The notes beneath the pieces were generated by a model. It was not told the DNA's origin, did no database searches, and worked only from the letters and a program-made list of their open reading frames with translations. From an uncultured Eubacteriales bacterium (GTDB taxonomy: Bacteria; Bacillota; Clostridia; Christensenellales; Aristaeellaceae): a stretch of 56,057 nt of DNA. This document shows, in pieces, positions 42,175-51,672 of this stretch. Every line of letters begins with the position of its first letter. The stretch's first letter is position 1. The stretch covers positions 1 to 56,057 of the forward strand of contig URUF01000011.1 of assembly GCA_900550955.1 (NCBI GenBank), in the 5' to 3' direction. The translations under genes and the position numbers were made by a program.

Positions 42175-43215
42175 ATGCTGCATTTTGAATGCGATTATGC
42201 CTGCGGCGCGGCGGATAAGGTGCTGCGCGCCCTGTGTGAAACCAACGGCGAGCAAACCAGCGGTTACGGCGAGGACCCGCATTGCCAGCGCGCCCGCGCG
42301 CTCATTAGGGACAAATGCCGCTGCCCGCAGGCCGCGGTGCACTTTGTGCCAGGCGGCACGCAGGCCAACCTGCTGGTGATTGCGGCGGCCCTGCGCCCGT
42401 TTGAGGGCGTGCTGTGCGCCGATACGGGCCATATCAACGTGCACGAAACCGGCGCCATCGAGGCCACCGGCCACAAGGTGCTGCCCCTCCCGGGGAAGGA
42501 TGGCAAAATCAGCGCCGCGCAAGTGCGCGAGGCCGTGGAGGCCCACCGCGCGGACGGCACCCACGAGCATATGGTATGCCCGGGCATGGTATACATCAGC
42601 CATCCCACAGAGCTGGGCGCCCTGTATACGCGCGGGGAGCTTGCCGCTCTGGCCGATACCTGCCGCGCGCTTGGCATCAGCCTGTATCTGGACGGCGCGC
42701 GCCTTGGCTACGGCCTGGCGGCGCAGCCGGATGTGGATTTGCCCTTCCTGGCTCAAACGTGCGACGCGTTTACCATTGGCGGCACCAAGGTGGGCATGCT
42801 TTTTGGCGAGGCCATTGTGCTGTGCGCGCCCGCGCTTCAAACCTGCTTCCGCTACCATATTAAGCAGCGCGGGGCCATGCTGGCCAAGGGCCGCCTGCTG
42901 GGCGTGCAGTTTGAGGCCATGCTGGAGGACGGCAGCTACGTCGCTCTTTCCAAAACGGCCAACGGCATGGCGCAGGAGCTCAAGCGCGCCTTTGTAAGCC
43001 ATGGCTGCCCGCTTTTGTGCGATACGCAGGCCAACCAGATCTTTCCCATCCTGCCGGATGCGATAGCCGGGCAGCTTGCCGAAAAGTATGCTTTTTCCTT
43101 TTGGCAGCGTGTGGATGAAGCCCACAGCGCCGTGCGCTTCTGCACCAGCGCCGTTACCTCCCGCGCCGATGTGGACGCGCTGCTTGCGGATATCGAGCGC
43201 ATCTTCCGACCTTAA
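42175..43215 (+). CDS. Threonine aldolase family PLP enzyme (beta-eliminating lyase fold)
   Basis: 346 residues, ATG 42175 behind AAGGAGAG. Fold-type I PLP enzyme: GGTQANLLVIAAAL cofactor loop, HINVHETGAIEATGHKV, DGARLGYGLAA and the Schiff-base Lys in FTIGGTKVGMLFG. Members cleave L-threonine or L-allo-threonine to glycine and acetaldehyde. Sequence of the low-specificity LtaE group is a close but not exact match, so the precise amino acid is uncertain. Stands alone with its own promoter. Confidence 0.88.
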   Translation: MLHFECDYACGAADKVLRALCETNGEQTSGYGEDPHCQRARALIRDKCRCPQAAVHFVPGGTQANLLVIAAALRPFEGVLCADTGHINVHETGAIEATGHKVLPLPGKDGKISAAQVREAVEAHRADGTHEHMVCPGMVYISHPTELGALYTRGELAALADTCRALGISLYLDGARLGYGLAAQPDVDLPFLAQTCDAFTIGGTKVGMLFGEAIVLCAPALQTCFRYHIKQRGAMLAKGRLLGVQFEAMLEDGSYVALSKTANGMAQELKRAFVSHGCPLLCDTQANQIFPILPDAIAGQLAEKYAFSFWQRVDEAHSAVRFCTSAVTSRADVDALLADIERIFRP

Positions 43216-43284
43216 ATTGCCTTTTCTTTTTCATGAAGTTTTTACAAACAGAAAAAACTTGTTTAGAAAAGTAAGAAAAAAGCA

Positions 43285-43313
43285 TTGACAACGTAATATA
43301 ATTGTAATATTAT
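43285..43313 (+). promoter_or_regulatory. Promoter of the SH3/peptidoglycan-binding protein gene
   Basis: TTGACA (43285-43290), 17-base spacer, TATTAT (43308-43313); leader of about 75 bases to ATG 43395 with ACGGAGG upstream. Confidence 0.9.
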
Positions 43314-43394
43314 GAGCATGATATAAGGGATTTCATCCGTTGAGATGAATGCAGCAATGATCGGCCAAGGCCGCAGAAATACGGAGGTTTCACT

Positions 43395-45743
43395 ATGAGG
43401 AACGACCAGTACGCAAAAAGGACATCCGCCGCAGCGCCACGCCCGCTTTTGGCGCTGATGCTGGCCGTGTGCCTGCTTGTAACCGCGCTTCCCCCCGCAT
43501 GGGCCGCTTCCTCCGTAGGCAGCGGCCCCAGCAGCCTAAGCGCCAGCGCCACAAAGGTGTACGTGCAGCTAAGCCGTTCGGTGCTCTTTTTTACGGGCGA
43601 TACCTATGGCAACGGTTACAGCGTTACCGCGCCCATCGGCACGGTATGCCAGCTTTATACGGATAACTACTACACCGCCTCCGACGGGCTGCAATACTTT
43701 AGCGTGTATTACAACAATACGCGCTATAATGTGCTGCGCAGCGACGTTGTGAACGATATTCTCACCGATGCCCAGCTGGAAAGCTACATTACCGGCACGC
43801 TGTGGAAGCAAAGCGTTTATGCCACCCTGCGCGAGCGCGACAACCTGGTGGGCGACGTGCGCGTGCACGCCGTGCAGCTCGCGTTGAGCCGTTTGGGTTA
43901 CTACACCGGCGCTTTGGACGGCGAGTACGGCAAAAAGACCGCCGACGCCATGAAGGCCTTCCAGCGCGCCAACGGCCTGGATCCCGACGGATCCGCCGGC
44001 GCGCTCAGCCAGCCCGCGCTGTTCGCGCTGGCTTCAGGCAGCACGGTAACCGGCACAACCGTTACCACCTCCACGGCCAGCGCGCCCTCCAGCGGCACGC
44101 TCAAAACCACGGCGAGCGTGAACCTGCGCAAGCGCGCGTCCACCTCCTCCGCCCGCCTGGCCGTTATCCCCCGCGGCGTAAACCTTAACTATATCTCCAC
44201 CACCGTGAAAAACGGCGTCACCTGGTTTGAGGTGCGCTACAACAGCATTACCGGCTGGCTCATGGGCACCTATGTAAGCGCCAGCGGCAGCTCCACCAGC
44301 CCCACCATCGGCAATGTAACCATCACCAAGCCCGGCACGCGCGTGCGCAAAACCGCCAACGGAACCAAAACCGGCACCGTGCTGGCCAAGGGCACCGTGG
44401 TGGCCCTGCTGGCCCAGCCCACCACGGCGGGCGGGTACACCTGGTACAACATTCGCACCTCCAGCGGCCTGGTGGGCTTTGTGCGCGGCGATTGCGCCAC
44501 CCTCTCCACCAGCGGCTCCAGCAATAACGGCGGCACCAGCGGCGGCGGAATCACCATCATCCCTTCCTCCAGCAAAACCTTTGTACGCCTGCCCGCCAAC
44601 ACCCTGCTCTTTACCACGGACGCCATGCCTTCCTCCGGCGGCGTTACGGTAAGCGCGGGCACCGTGCTGCAAATGGTGAGCACCACCACCTATACCGTAA
44701 GCGGGGTGCAGTATTGCAGCCTCTATTATAACAACCAGAAATACAACGCCGTATATGCCAACGTAAGCGGCGGTATCATGAGCGAAACCGACCTTAACGC
44801 CTACATCAAAACCCTGTGGAGCAGCCCGCTGAGCGCCTCGCTCAAGCGCGAGCTCAACCTTGTGGGCGACGTGCGCGTGTACGCCCTGCAAGCGGCCCTG
44901 AGCGCCTTGGGATATTACAGCGGCAATCTGGACGGCAATTACGGCTCCGGCACGCAAAGCGCCGTGCGCAACTTCCAGCGCAAGGCCAAGATCACTGTGG
45001 ACGGTGACTGCGGCAATGAAACCTGGGCCGTTCTGGCCGCGCAGCTAAACGGCGTTACGCCCGGCAGCGGCAATACCGGCACCGGCAGTGGCAGCGGCAG
45101 CAACGGGTCCGTCACCGTAAAGGACTTTGGCACCGTCAACAGCGTTCAGAAGGCATCCTGGGATTGGGATAACGCCGGCGTGGACCTGTTCCCCAAGGGT
45201 ACCTATGCCAAGGTGATGGACGTGGAAACCGGCAAGGTATTTGAAATTTACCGCTGGTCCGGCTCAAAGCACGCGGACTGCGTACCCGCCAGCGCCGCCG
45301 ATACCCAAACCATGTGCGAGATCGTGGGCTTCCCCTACAACAGCAACCATCCCAACAGCAGCCAGCTTGCCCTGATTAAGGCGGACGGCGACAAGGGCAC
45401 CGTGGAATACACCTGGCCGGATTTCAAAAACAAGTTTGGCAGCGGCAAAAACATCGGCAGCGCGTGGGACCGCCGTCCTGCCCTGCTCAATGTAAACGGC
45501 ACCGTATACGCGGTCAGCCTCTATGGCTTCCCGCACGGCTTTAACGGCACGGACAGCTTCTCCAAGTCCCATTTCCCCAACGGGCAGTACTTCTACGCGG
45601 TCAACAATTACTATGGCATGATGTGCGTACACTTTGTGGGCAGCACCACGCACAGCGCCACCACGCCGGATTCCAAGCACCAGGCTTCCATTGAAACGGC
45701 GTACAACTACGCCAAGAAGCTTTGGCCCACGCTGGTAAAATAA
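43395..45743 (+). CDS. Large secreted peptidoglycan-binding/SH3 protein with a conserved His/Cys C-terminal domain
   Basis: 782 residues. Signal peptide 1-38 (ends PPAWA). Then repeat A (about 53-150), PG_binding_1 (about 155-215, VQLALSRLGYYTGALDGEYG), two SH3 domains (about 235-300 and 307-375), a second repeat A (about 395-480, FVRLPANTLLF), a second PG_binding_1 (about 490-555) and a Gly/Ser linker. The last 200 residues form a domain I have seen in other Firmicute wall proteins: KHADCVPASAADTQTM, GFPHGF, MCVHFVGSTTH, HQASIE. Conserved His and Cys residues suggest a catalytic or metal site. Probably a wall-acting enzyme; activity unknown. Confidence 0.85.
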   Translation: MRNDQYAKRTSAAAPRPLLALMLAVCLLVTALPPAWAASSVGSGPSSLSASATKVYVQLSRSVLFFTGDTYGNGYSVTAPIGTVCQLYTDNYYTASDGLQYFSVYYNNTRYNVLRSDVVNDILTDAQLESYITGTLWKQSVYATLRERDNLVGDVRVHAVQLALSRLGYYTGALDGEYGKKTADAMKAFQRANGLDPDGSAGALSQPALFALASGSTVTGTTVTTSTASAPSSGTLKTTASVNLRKRASTSSARLAVIPRGVNLNYISTTVKNGVTWFEVRYNSITGWLMGTYVSASGSSTSPTIGNVTITKPGTRVRKTANGTKTGTVLAKGTVVALLAQPTTAGGYTWYNIRTSSGLVGFVRGDCATLSTSGSSNNGGTSGGGITIIPSSSKTFVRLPANTLLFTTDAMPSSGGVTVSAGTVLQMVSTTTYTVSGVQYCSLYYNNQKYNAVYANVSGGIMSETDLNAYIKTLWSSPLSASLKRELNLVGDVRVYALQAALSALGYYSGNLDGNYGSGTQSAVRNFQRKAKITVDGDCGNETWAVLAAQLNGVTPGSGNTGTGSGSGSNGSVTVKDFGTVNSVQKASWDWDNAGVDLFPKGTYAKVMDVETGKVFEIYRWSGSKHADCVPASAADTQTMCEIVGFPYNSNHPNSSQLALIKADGDKGTVEYTWPDFKNKFGSGKNIGSAWDRRPALLNVNGTVYAVSLYGFPHGFNGTDSFSKSHFPNGQYFYAVNNYYGMMCVHFVGSTTHSATTPDSKHQASIETAYNYAKKLWPTLVK

Positions 45744-45762
45744 TTTCCTCCTGGTTTTCAAA

Positions 45763-45793
45763 GGGCCGCCTGCAAGCGCAGGCGGCCCTTTTT
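45763..45793 (+). terminator. Terminator after the SH3/peptidoglycan-binding protein gene
   Basis: GGGCCGCCTGC-AAGC-GCAGGCGGCCC followed by TTTTT. Confidence 0.95.
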
Positions 45794-45863
45794 GCATACA
45801 ACGGGTTTGAATGCGCGCTCCTTTGCATATCCTGCTGGTGATCTCATGTGAAGGAGGCACGCT

Positions 45864-46892
45864 ATGCGACCCATTCATTATTTTGCGGGCGGCAACACCG
45901 CCGAGGGCTTTTGCACGCACTTTGAGGATATTTTGCCCGCCCCCAACCGGCGGCGGATGTATTACCTGAAGGGCGGGCCGGGCGTGGGCAAAAGTACGCT
46001 CATGCGCCGCGTAGGCGAGGCCGCCGAAAAGGCCGGCCTTGCGGTGGAATACTTCCACTGCTCCTCCGATCCGGACAGCCTGGACGGGATTTGCCTGCCG
46101 GAGCGGGGCATGGCGATGATGGACGGCACCTCCCCGCATGTATACGACCCCGTTGTGCCCGGCGCGCGCGACACCCTGCTCAGCCTGGGCGACTTTTTGG
46201 ATGAGCAGGCCCTACGGCCTCATGCGCGCGACATTGCGGGCGTTCAGCAGGCTATTTCCGTGCGCTTTGCACGGTGCTACCGCTACCTGGCCGCCGCCCA
46301 GCAGGTGCGGCGCGCCGCCGCCTCCGGGCAGGAGGATGCGCGCAAGGCGCATGAAACGGCGGCCGCCTGGGCGGAAACGCTGCCCCTGCGCGGCGGAACG
46401 GGCCGCATACGAAGGCTGTTCGCCTCCGCATACACGCCAAAGGGATGCTTGAATGTGCTTGGAGATAGCTTTGAGCGCTGCGTTTCAGTGGATTGCCCCT
46501 TTGGGCTGCATCCTACGCAGGTGATGGAGCGCCTCGCCTTCCTGGCCACCCTGCGCGGCCTGAACGCCGTTGTGCTTGCCAATCCGCTCTCCCCTGCCGA
46601 AGCGGACGGCGTGCTCATCGCGGAACACGGCGTCCTTTTCCACGCCGGACGCCGCCTGCCCGCCTCCACCGGCGAATGGGTGGAGGCCAGCCGCCTGTTC
46701 TCCCTGGAAGCCGCCTCCGAGAAGGAGCAAAGCTTTGACCGCAACGCCTACGAGCTGCTTATCCAACGCGCCGTCGAGCAGCTTGCCTCCGCAAAATCCC
46801 TCCACGACGAGCTGGAAGGCTATTACGTAGGCCGCATGGATTTTCAAAAGTGGCAAGCCGTGCTGGACGAAGTTCTGCGTCAGCTGGAGTAA
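45864..46892 (+). CDS. P-loop ATPase of unknown role (PRK06851-like)
   Basis: 342 residues, ATG 45864 behind AAGGAGGC. It begins RPIHYFAGGNTAEGF, with Walker A KGGPGVGKSTLMRRV near residue 38, FHCSSDPDSLDGIC and MMDGTSPHVYDPVVPG. This pattern recalls a Clostridial/Bacillus P-loop family annotated as hypothetical ATPase; the second half (from DSFERCVSVDCPFG) repeats the fold more loosely. No catalytic partner nearby. Function not known. Confidence 0.7.
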   Translation: MRPIHYFAGGNTAEGFCTHFEDILPAPNRRRMYYLKGGPGVGKSTLMRRVGEAAEKAGLAVEYFHCSSDPDSLDGICLPERGMAMMDGTSPHVYDPVVPGARDTLLSLGDFLDEQALRPHARDIAGVQQAISVRFARCYRYLAAAQQVRRAAASGQEDARKAHETAAAWAETLPLRGGTGRIRRLFASAYTPKGCLNVLGDSFERCVSVDCPFGLHPTQVMERLAFLATLRGLNAVVLANPLSPAEADGVLIAEHGVLFHAGRRLPASTGEWVEASRLFSLEAASEKEQSFDRNAYELLIQRAVEQLASAKSLHDELEGYYVGRMDFQKWQAVLDEVLRQLE

Positions 46893-46955
46893 TACCGCAG
46901 CGCCCTTTGGCCTGGCAAAGCGCGGTCAAGCAAGGGGGCCGCAGGGGCAAGGCCC

Positions 46956-48623
46956 TTACGCGGCTGGGGCGGAAGGCCCCGCCTCCCAGCCGTCCCCCCG
47001 CTCCTCCCGCTCATATACCGTGCATACGGGAACCCCGTAGCTTTCCAAGGTAAACAGCGCGTGGTAGCCTTCGGGCTCGGGCACGCTGTACAGGTTGGCA
47101 TACATGGTGTTGGCATACAGATAGGGCGCGTCGGGGTTTTGCTCAATCAAAACGGCTTCGCGCATGGCGGCGTCAAAAACGCTTTGGGCGCGAATCAGGC
47201 CAAGCAGGCTCATTTCGTCGCGCGCGCCCACCACCAGGGGAAGTTCTTCGTTGCGCTGGGCGGTTTGCAGGGTTTTCAGAGCGCTTTGGGCGCTTACGTT
47301 CCAGTAGTCCAGCTCCATCTCCTGCGCCGCGCCGTCATGGCCCAGGCGGTTGTAATAGGCATATTGGTAGGGATGGTTGTTGGCAATTGCGCCGGCCGTC
47401 CATGCAAAATACAGGCACAGCCCCGCGGCAAACACCCGGTGCATGCCATAATCGCCCCCGTGCTTGCGCAAAAAGCGCAGGCACGCGGCCACCCCGTGCG
47501 CGCCCAGCAGCGCCACGCCCGCATAGGCAAAGTAGAAATGCCGCCATCCGTTATACACCAGCGGGCGGCACAGCGCCGCGTAAAGCAGCGGCGCAAGGGA
47601 GCACAGGCCCGCCGCCAGCAGGGCGAGCGTAATGGGGTCGCGCAAAAGCGCGGCCTTTTGCCTGCCCGCGCGCAGGAGCGCGGCAAGGCTTCCCGCCGCG
47701 GCCAGCGGCAGCACGTACATAGGCAACGTAACGGCCATCATCCAGGGCAAATAGTAGCGCGGCAGCGGCGTAACGCTGTGCTCAAACCGCATGCCCCGGA
47801 AAAGAACCACGCCGGGCCAGCGCGTAAACCCGGAGGCATTCAAAAGCAGGTATTGAATATACTCCGCGGGCCCCGCCCACATCGCGGGCGTAAGCAGCGC
47901 ATAAAACCCAAGAAACAGGCCTACGGCGCACACGGCCACGCCCGCCATGCGCCCGCTCCAACGCCGCTGCGCCGTAACCAGCGCTATGGCTGCCAACCCT
48001 ATCGCCGCCCAGGGAAGCACGCCCACCACCTTGGTATTGGCCGCCATAGCGCCCGCCAGCGAAAACAGCGCGCCGCGCAAAAAACCCGGCCGCTTCAAAA
48101 ACCGCACGCCCAGCCATAGCGTGAGCAGGAACAGGGAAAGCAGCACCATATCCTTATTGTTATAATGCCCCTGGGCAAAAAAGCGCGGGCACAGGTACAA
48201 AAGCAGCATACCCGCGCAGCTCACAGGCCGGGAAAGCCCCGTTTCACGGCAGAATAGATAGGCCGCCCCCACGCCCGCCATGAACCACAGCCAGGTGTAA
48301 GCGTGCCACAGGGCCATCACAAGATCTGGCCGCGTTTGCTGAAGGGGCAGCAGCGCGGCAGCCAGATAGTAGGCGCACTGCCCGTGGTCGCGCTCTATGC
48401 TTTGCGATATGGGCTCTATCCCCTGCGAGGCATACCACCTGGCGGGGGCGCTGTCCTCGCCAAACAGGCGCAAGGCGTATTCCAGCATGTTTTCCTGCAG
48501 GATCGCCTGTTCGGAGGGCTCGTCCACGGGCGGGCCGTAATCCGCGCCGCAAAACAATCCGCACAACAGCAGCACGGCAAAAAACAGCCCCGAGGCGATT
48601 TTGCCCGCGCGGTTCCTGGTCAT
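46956..48623 (-). CDS. Polytopic membrane glycosyltransferase-like protein (GT39/PMT type), second of a tandem pair
   Basis: 555 residues with about eleven membrane helices. The first loop carries DYGPPVDEPSEQAILQENML, an acidic motif like the catalytic Asp/Glu loop of lipid-phosphate-dependent transferases, followed by the conserved ISQSIERDHGQCAYYLAAA. LCPRFFAQGHYNNKDMVLLS is shared with its upstream neighbour. It should move a sugar from a polyprenyl carrier at the outer membrane face. ATG 48623 overlaps the previous stop by four bases, so the two are co-translated. Acceptor unknown. Confidence 0.85.
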   Translation of the reverse strand: MTRNRAGKIASGLFFAVLLLCGLFCGADYGPPVDEPSEQAILQENMLEYALRLFGEDSAPARWYASQGIEPISQSIERDHGQCAYYLAAALLPLQQTRPDLVMALWHAYTWLWFMAGVGAAYLFCRETGLSRPVSCAGMLLLYLCPRFFAQGHYNNKDMVLLSLFLLTLWLGVRFLKRPGFLRGALFSLAGAMAANTKVVGVLPWAAIGLAAIALVTAQRRWSGRMAGVAVCAVGLFLGFYALLTPAMWAGPAEYIQYLLLNASGFTRWPGVVLFRGMRFEHSVTPLPRYYLPWMMAVTLPMYVLPLAAAGSLAALLRAGRQKAALLRDPITLALLAAGLCSLAPLLYAALCRPLVYNGWRHFYFAYAGVALLGAHGVAACLRFLRKHGGDYGMHRVFAAGLCLYFAWTAGAIANNHPYQYAYYNRLGHDGAAQEMELDYWNVSAQSALKTLQTAQRNEELPLVVGARDEMSLLGLIRAQSVFDAAMREAVLIEQNPDAPYLYANTMYANLYSVPEPEGYHALFTLESYGVPVCTVYEREERGDGWEAGPSAPAA

Positions 48624-50248
48624 GGCTGCGCGCCTCCCTTCTCGGGCTGCTCATAAATGTACATGATGCATTGCCCATATGAGCTTAGCGCCACGCGGGC
48701 CCGCTCGGGCGGCTCCACCGCCTGGCTGAAGCACAAATAGGTGGGGTTCACCAGCACAAAGCGCGCATCCTCAAGGGCGCAAACGCGCAGGCGCGCGCGC
48801 TGGCTGCCGCTTAACATCTCAAGGGCCTTCGCAAGGCCGTCTTCGGCCCAAAGATCCGCCGGGGCGATGGAAAGCTCGCCTTCCTCCGCCTCCAGCAGCC
48901 CAACCAGCGCGTCCCGCACGCTCAGGTTCCAGTAGTCCAGCTCGTTATAATCCGCGCCGCGCAGCCGCACAAGCGGCTGATAGTAGGCGTACTGGTAGGG
49001 ATGCTGCGCAGCCAGGCCCACGGCGCTAAACGCCATGCACAGGCCAAGTATTCCGGCAAGCGCCGCGCGCCGGCGCCGCGCAAGCCGCCGCCATAGGGCG
49101 TAAGCGCCCCAAGCCGCCAGCGCCAGCATGGGCCCATACAGGAAGTAGAAGTGCCGCCAGCCGTTGTACACGTGCGTGCGCGTAAGCACCGCAAAGCCAA
49201 GCGGCAGCGTCCACATAAGCACGAGCAGCAGCGGCTTGAGCCCGTCCGCGTCGCGCGCGCGCAGGCGCTTTACCGCCGCCGCGCACGCGCCCAGCGTACC
49301 CAACCCAATCAAGAAAAGCGCCCATACCGGCGTTGTGGCAAAAACCATGTAGGGCAGGTAATACCACGGAAGGCTTTGGCGCGTAAGATCAAATACCGTT
49401 CCCCGAAACAGAACGGAATTTTGCCAGCGCTGGAAGGCCAGCGCGTTTTGCAGCAGGTAGCGCCCAAACGCGCCCGGATCGCCCCACAGGGCGGGCGTGA
49501 TAAGCGCGTAAAAGCCCAAAAACGCCGCCAGTGTCACGCCGGCTACCGCCCACACGCGCCCGCTCATGCGGCGGCGCGCCAACAGGTTCATCAGCACAAA
49601 CAGCGCGCACAGCCCCCACAGCGCCGCCCCGGCCACCTTGGCGTTGGCCGCCAGCGCGCCAAAGGCGGCAAAGCACAGCCCGCGCGCAAAGCCCGGCCTG
49701 CGCATCAGCGCCAGGGCCTGCCACAGCGCGCACAGCGCCAGCGCCATGAGCGCAATATCCTTGTTGTTGTAATGGCCCTGTGCAAAAAAGCGGGGGGAAA
49801 GCAGCAAAAACAGCGGGCCCAGCAGCGCCGCCTGGCGGGGCAGCCCCAGCTCGCGGCAGGCCGCGTACAGGGCGAAGGCCCCAAGCGTAAACAGCGCCCA
49901 GCATCCCATGTGCCACAGCCGGGAGCGCTGCGCCGGGCTTAACGCCTCGTTCATCACAACCCAGCCCATGGGGTAAAACGCCGCCGCGCCATGATCCTGC
50001 TCCACGCTTTGCGAAATGGGCGTAAGCTGGTGAAGGGCCGCCGGGTCCTTATGAGCGGCGCGCGCTTCAAAGGCGCTTTCGTCCAGGCCCAAAGCGCGCG
50101 CGTATTCCCACAGGTTCATCCGCACGATATCCATCTCGTCCGTTTCGTCCCAGGAGGGGCCGTAATCCCCCGCCGTAAAAAGCCCCAGCGCCAAAAACAA
50201 CGCAAAAAACGCCGCAGCCAGCCGCCGCCAACTATTTTCACGCTTCAC
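48620..50248 (-). CDS. Polytopic membrane glycosyltransferase-like protein (GT39/PMT type), first of a tandem pair
   Basis: 542 residues from GTG 50248, which has GAGGTG upstream; an in-frame ATG at 50281 has no clear site and adds eleven residues. Motifs in the first loop GDYGPSWDETDEMDIVRMNL and TPISQSVEQDHGAAAFYPMG, then LSPRFFAQGHYNNKDIALMA, and NGWRHFYFLYGP near the end. Clearly paralogous to the downstream gene (same motif order), so the pair arose by duplication. Probably modifies a wall or membrane glycan. Confidence 0.85.
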   Translation of the reverse strand: MKRENSWRRLAAAFFALFLALGLFTAGDYGPSWDETDEMDIVRMNLWEYARALGLDESAFEARAAHKDPAALHQLTPISQSVEQDHGAAAFYPMGWVVMNEALSPAQRSRLWHMGCWALFTLGAFALYAACRELGLPRQAALLGPLFLLLSPRFFAQGHYNNKDIALMALALCALWQALALMRRPGFARGLCFAAFGALAANAKVAGAALWGLCALFVLMNLLARRRMSGRVWAVAGVTLAAFLGFYALITPALWGDPGAFGRYLLQNALAFQRWQNSVLFRGTVFDLTRQSLPWYYLPYMVFATTPVWALFLIGLGTLGACAAAVKRLRARDADGLKPLLLVLMWTLPLGFAVLTRTHVYNGWRHFYFLYGPMLALAAWGAYALWRRLARRRRAALAGILGLCMAFSAVGLAAQHPYQYAYYQPLVRLRGADYNELDYWNLSVRDALVGLLEAEEGELSIAPADLWAEDGLAKALEMLSGSQRARLRVCALEDARFVLVNPTYLCFSQAVEPPERARVALSSYGQCIMYIYEQPEKGGAQP

Positions 50249-50384
50249 AGGCAAACACCTCGTTCCCAATGCAGGCGGCAAAGCGCGCCCGTCCTAAAAA
50301 TTATACCGCAGAACGCCGTTCTTGGGAAGGGCGGCGTTGCGCAAAGGCGCTGCGCCCAAGGCCGCGAATGGCTGCCTTTAAAAG

Positions 50385-50419
50385 AAAAAATGCCGCAAAT
50401 CCTTTGGATTCACAGCATT
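50385..50419 (-). terminator. Terminator of tRNA-Arg
   Basis: On the minus strand AATGC.G..AATCC-AAA-GGATT..C.GCATT followed by a T tract, directly after the tRNA 3' end. Confidence 0.75.
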
Positions 50420-50420
50420 T

Positions 50421-50497
50421 TGGTGCACCCGGCGGGTCTCGAACCCACGGCCTGTCGCTTAGGAGGCGACCGCTCTATCCAACTGAGCTACGGATGC
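50421..50497 (-). tRNA. tRNA-Arg (anticodon CCT)
   Basis: Minus strand: acceptor GCATCCG/CGGGTGC, D arm GCTCAGTTGGATAGAGC, loop CTCCTAA within GTCGC/GCGAC, T arm GGGTTCGAGACCC, CCA encoded. Confidence 0.97.
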
Positions 50498-50578
50498 AAA
50501 CAATGTTTCCCCCTCTACCGGGGGCCGGAACGCCTTTCACGCCCTATCCCGCTGGGCTATAAGCGTCCGCTGGTCGGT

Positions 50579-50608
50579 ATTATACCAAAACCCGAAAGGA
50601 TTTGTAAA
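50579..50608 (-). promoter_or_regulatory. Promoter of tRNA-Arg
   Basis: Minus strand TTTACA (50608-50603), 18-base spacer, TATAAT (50584-50579). Confidence 0.7.
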
Positions 50609-50711
50609 GCCCCAAGCCGCGCCCGGCAAAACTTATGCTGTTACGTATGTGAACATTCCGTTTCAAAATTTCGCGCATCCTAACAAAACGCTTACACATT
50701 GCATCCAGCTC

Positions 50712-50741
50712 TTGGCAGGCGCGCCCAGAATAGCGTATACT
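50712..50741 (+). promoter_or_regulatory. Promoter of the peptidoglycan-binding protein gene
   Basis: TTGGCA (50712-50717), 18-base spacer, TATACT (50736-50741). Apart from this and the tRNA promoter I see nothing in 50498-50813. Confidence 0.7.
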
Positions 50742-50813
50742 ACAGTTAGCTCATTCCCGGCATATGCGGGTGTGCATAGAATGGCATGAACCAGCGAAGG
50801 AGGCTTCCCCAAT

Positions 50814-51608
50814 ATGCGTAAAACGTTTTTGCGAATCATCGCCTTTACGGCGGCCCTGGTGATGAGCATGGCCGTGGTGATTACGGCGTTTGCTTACGAA
50901 ACCATTCCCTATGGCGAGCAGAGCGACGACGTGCGCAAAATGCAGAACAAGCTTAAGGCCAAGGGCTATTATGCCGGCGCGGTGGACGGCAAGTTTGGCC
51001 CCGCCACGCAAAGGGCCGTGCGCAAATTCCAAAGCGCCATTGGTCTCAAGGCCGATGGTAAGCCCGGCGATAAAACCCTCACCGCCCTGTACGAGGGCAC
51101 CTCCGCGCTCAACAGCACGCGCGACCGCGAGCGCTCCCAGCAGGCTAACAACCGCCCTACCAATCCGCGCACGCTGTATTACGGCTGCACGGGCGCGCGC
51201 GTGCGGGCCTTGCAGCGCGCCCTGCGCGACGCGGGCTGCTATAAGGGCTCCATCGACGGCGTATACGGCGATTTGACCTATGACGCCGTAAAGGCCTATC
51301 AGTACAAAAAGGGCCTGCATGCCGACGGCATGGCCGGCACCAAAACCATTGCCAGCCTGAATAAGACAGCCAAGCATAAAATTGGCACGTCTATGATTAT
51401 TGATGTGGGCAGCAATGGCGACGAGGTCAAAAACGTAAAGCTTTACCTTGCCAACAAGGGCTACCCCATGTCCGAGGGCACGGAGTTTACCAAGGAGGAT
51501 GCCGCCGCTGTAAAGACCTGGCAGGAGGATAACGGCAAAACCGTTACCGGCACCATTACCGAAACCCAGTATAACGCCATCGTGCTTGGCAAGGAAGATA
51601 AGCAATAA
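50814..51608 (+). CDS. Secreted protein with three peptidoglycan-binding (PG_binding_1) repeats
   Basis: 264 residues behind GAAGGAGG. Signal peptide 1-27 (ends ITAFA). Three PG_binding_1 repeats: VRKMQNKLKAKGYYAG...VDGKFG (about 36-95), VRALQRALRDAGCYKG...VDGVYG-type (about 125-190) and VKNVKLYLANKGYP...WQEDNG (about 205-262). No catalytic domain, so a wall-binding adaptor or a partner of another hydrolase. Confidence 0.88.
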   Translation: MRKTFLRIIAFTAALVMSMAVVITAFAYETIPYGEQSDDVRKMQNKLKAKGYYAGAVDGKFGPATQRAVRKFQSAIGLKADGKPGDKTLTALYEGTSALNSTRDRERSQQANNRPTNPRTLYYGCTGARVRALQRALRDAGCYKGSIDGVYGDLTYDAVKAYQYKKGLHADGMAGTKTIASLNKTAKHKIGTSMIIDVGSNGDEVKNVKLYLANKGYPMSEGTEFTKEDAAAVKTWQEDNGKTVTGTITETQYNAIVLGKEDKQ

Positions 51609-51619
51609 GCGTTCGCTTT

Positions 51620-51653
51620 GCCGCCCCGTGAAGGCCTCGCGGGGCGGTTCTTT
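51620..51653 (+). terminator. Terminator before gyrB
   Basis: CCGCCCCG, short loop, CGGGGCGG followed by TTCTTTATAA; ends the upstream gene. Confidence 0.8.
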
Positions 51654-51672
51654 ATAATAAGGTAGAAACCCC

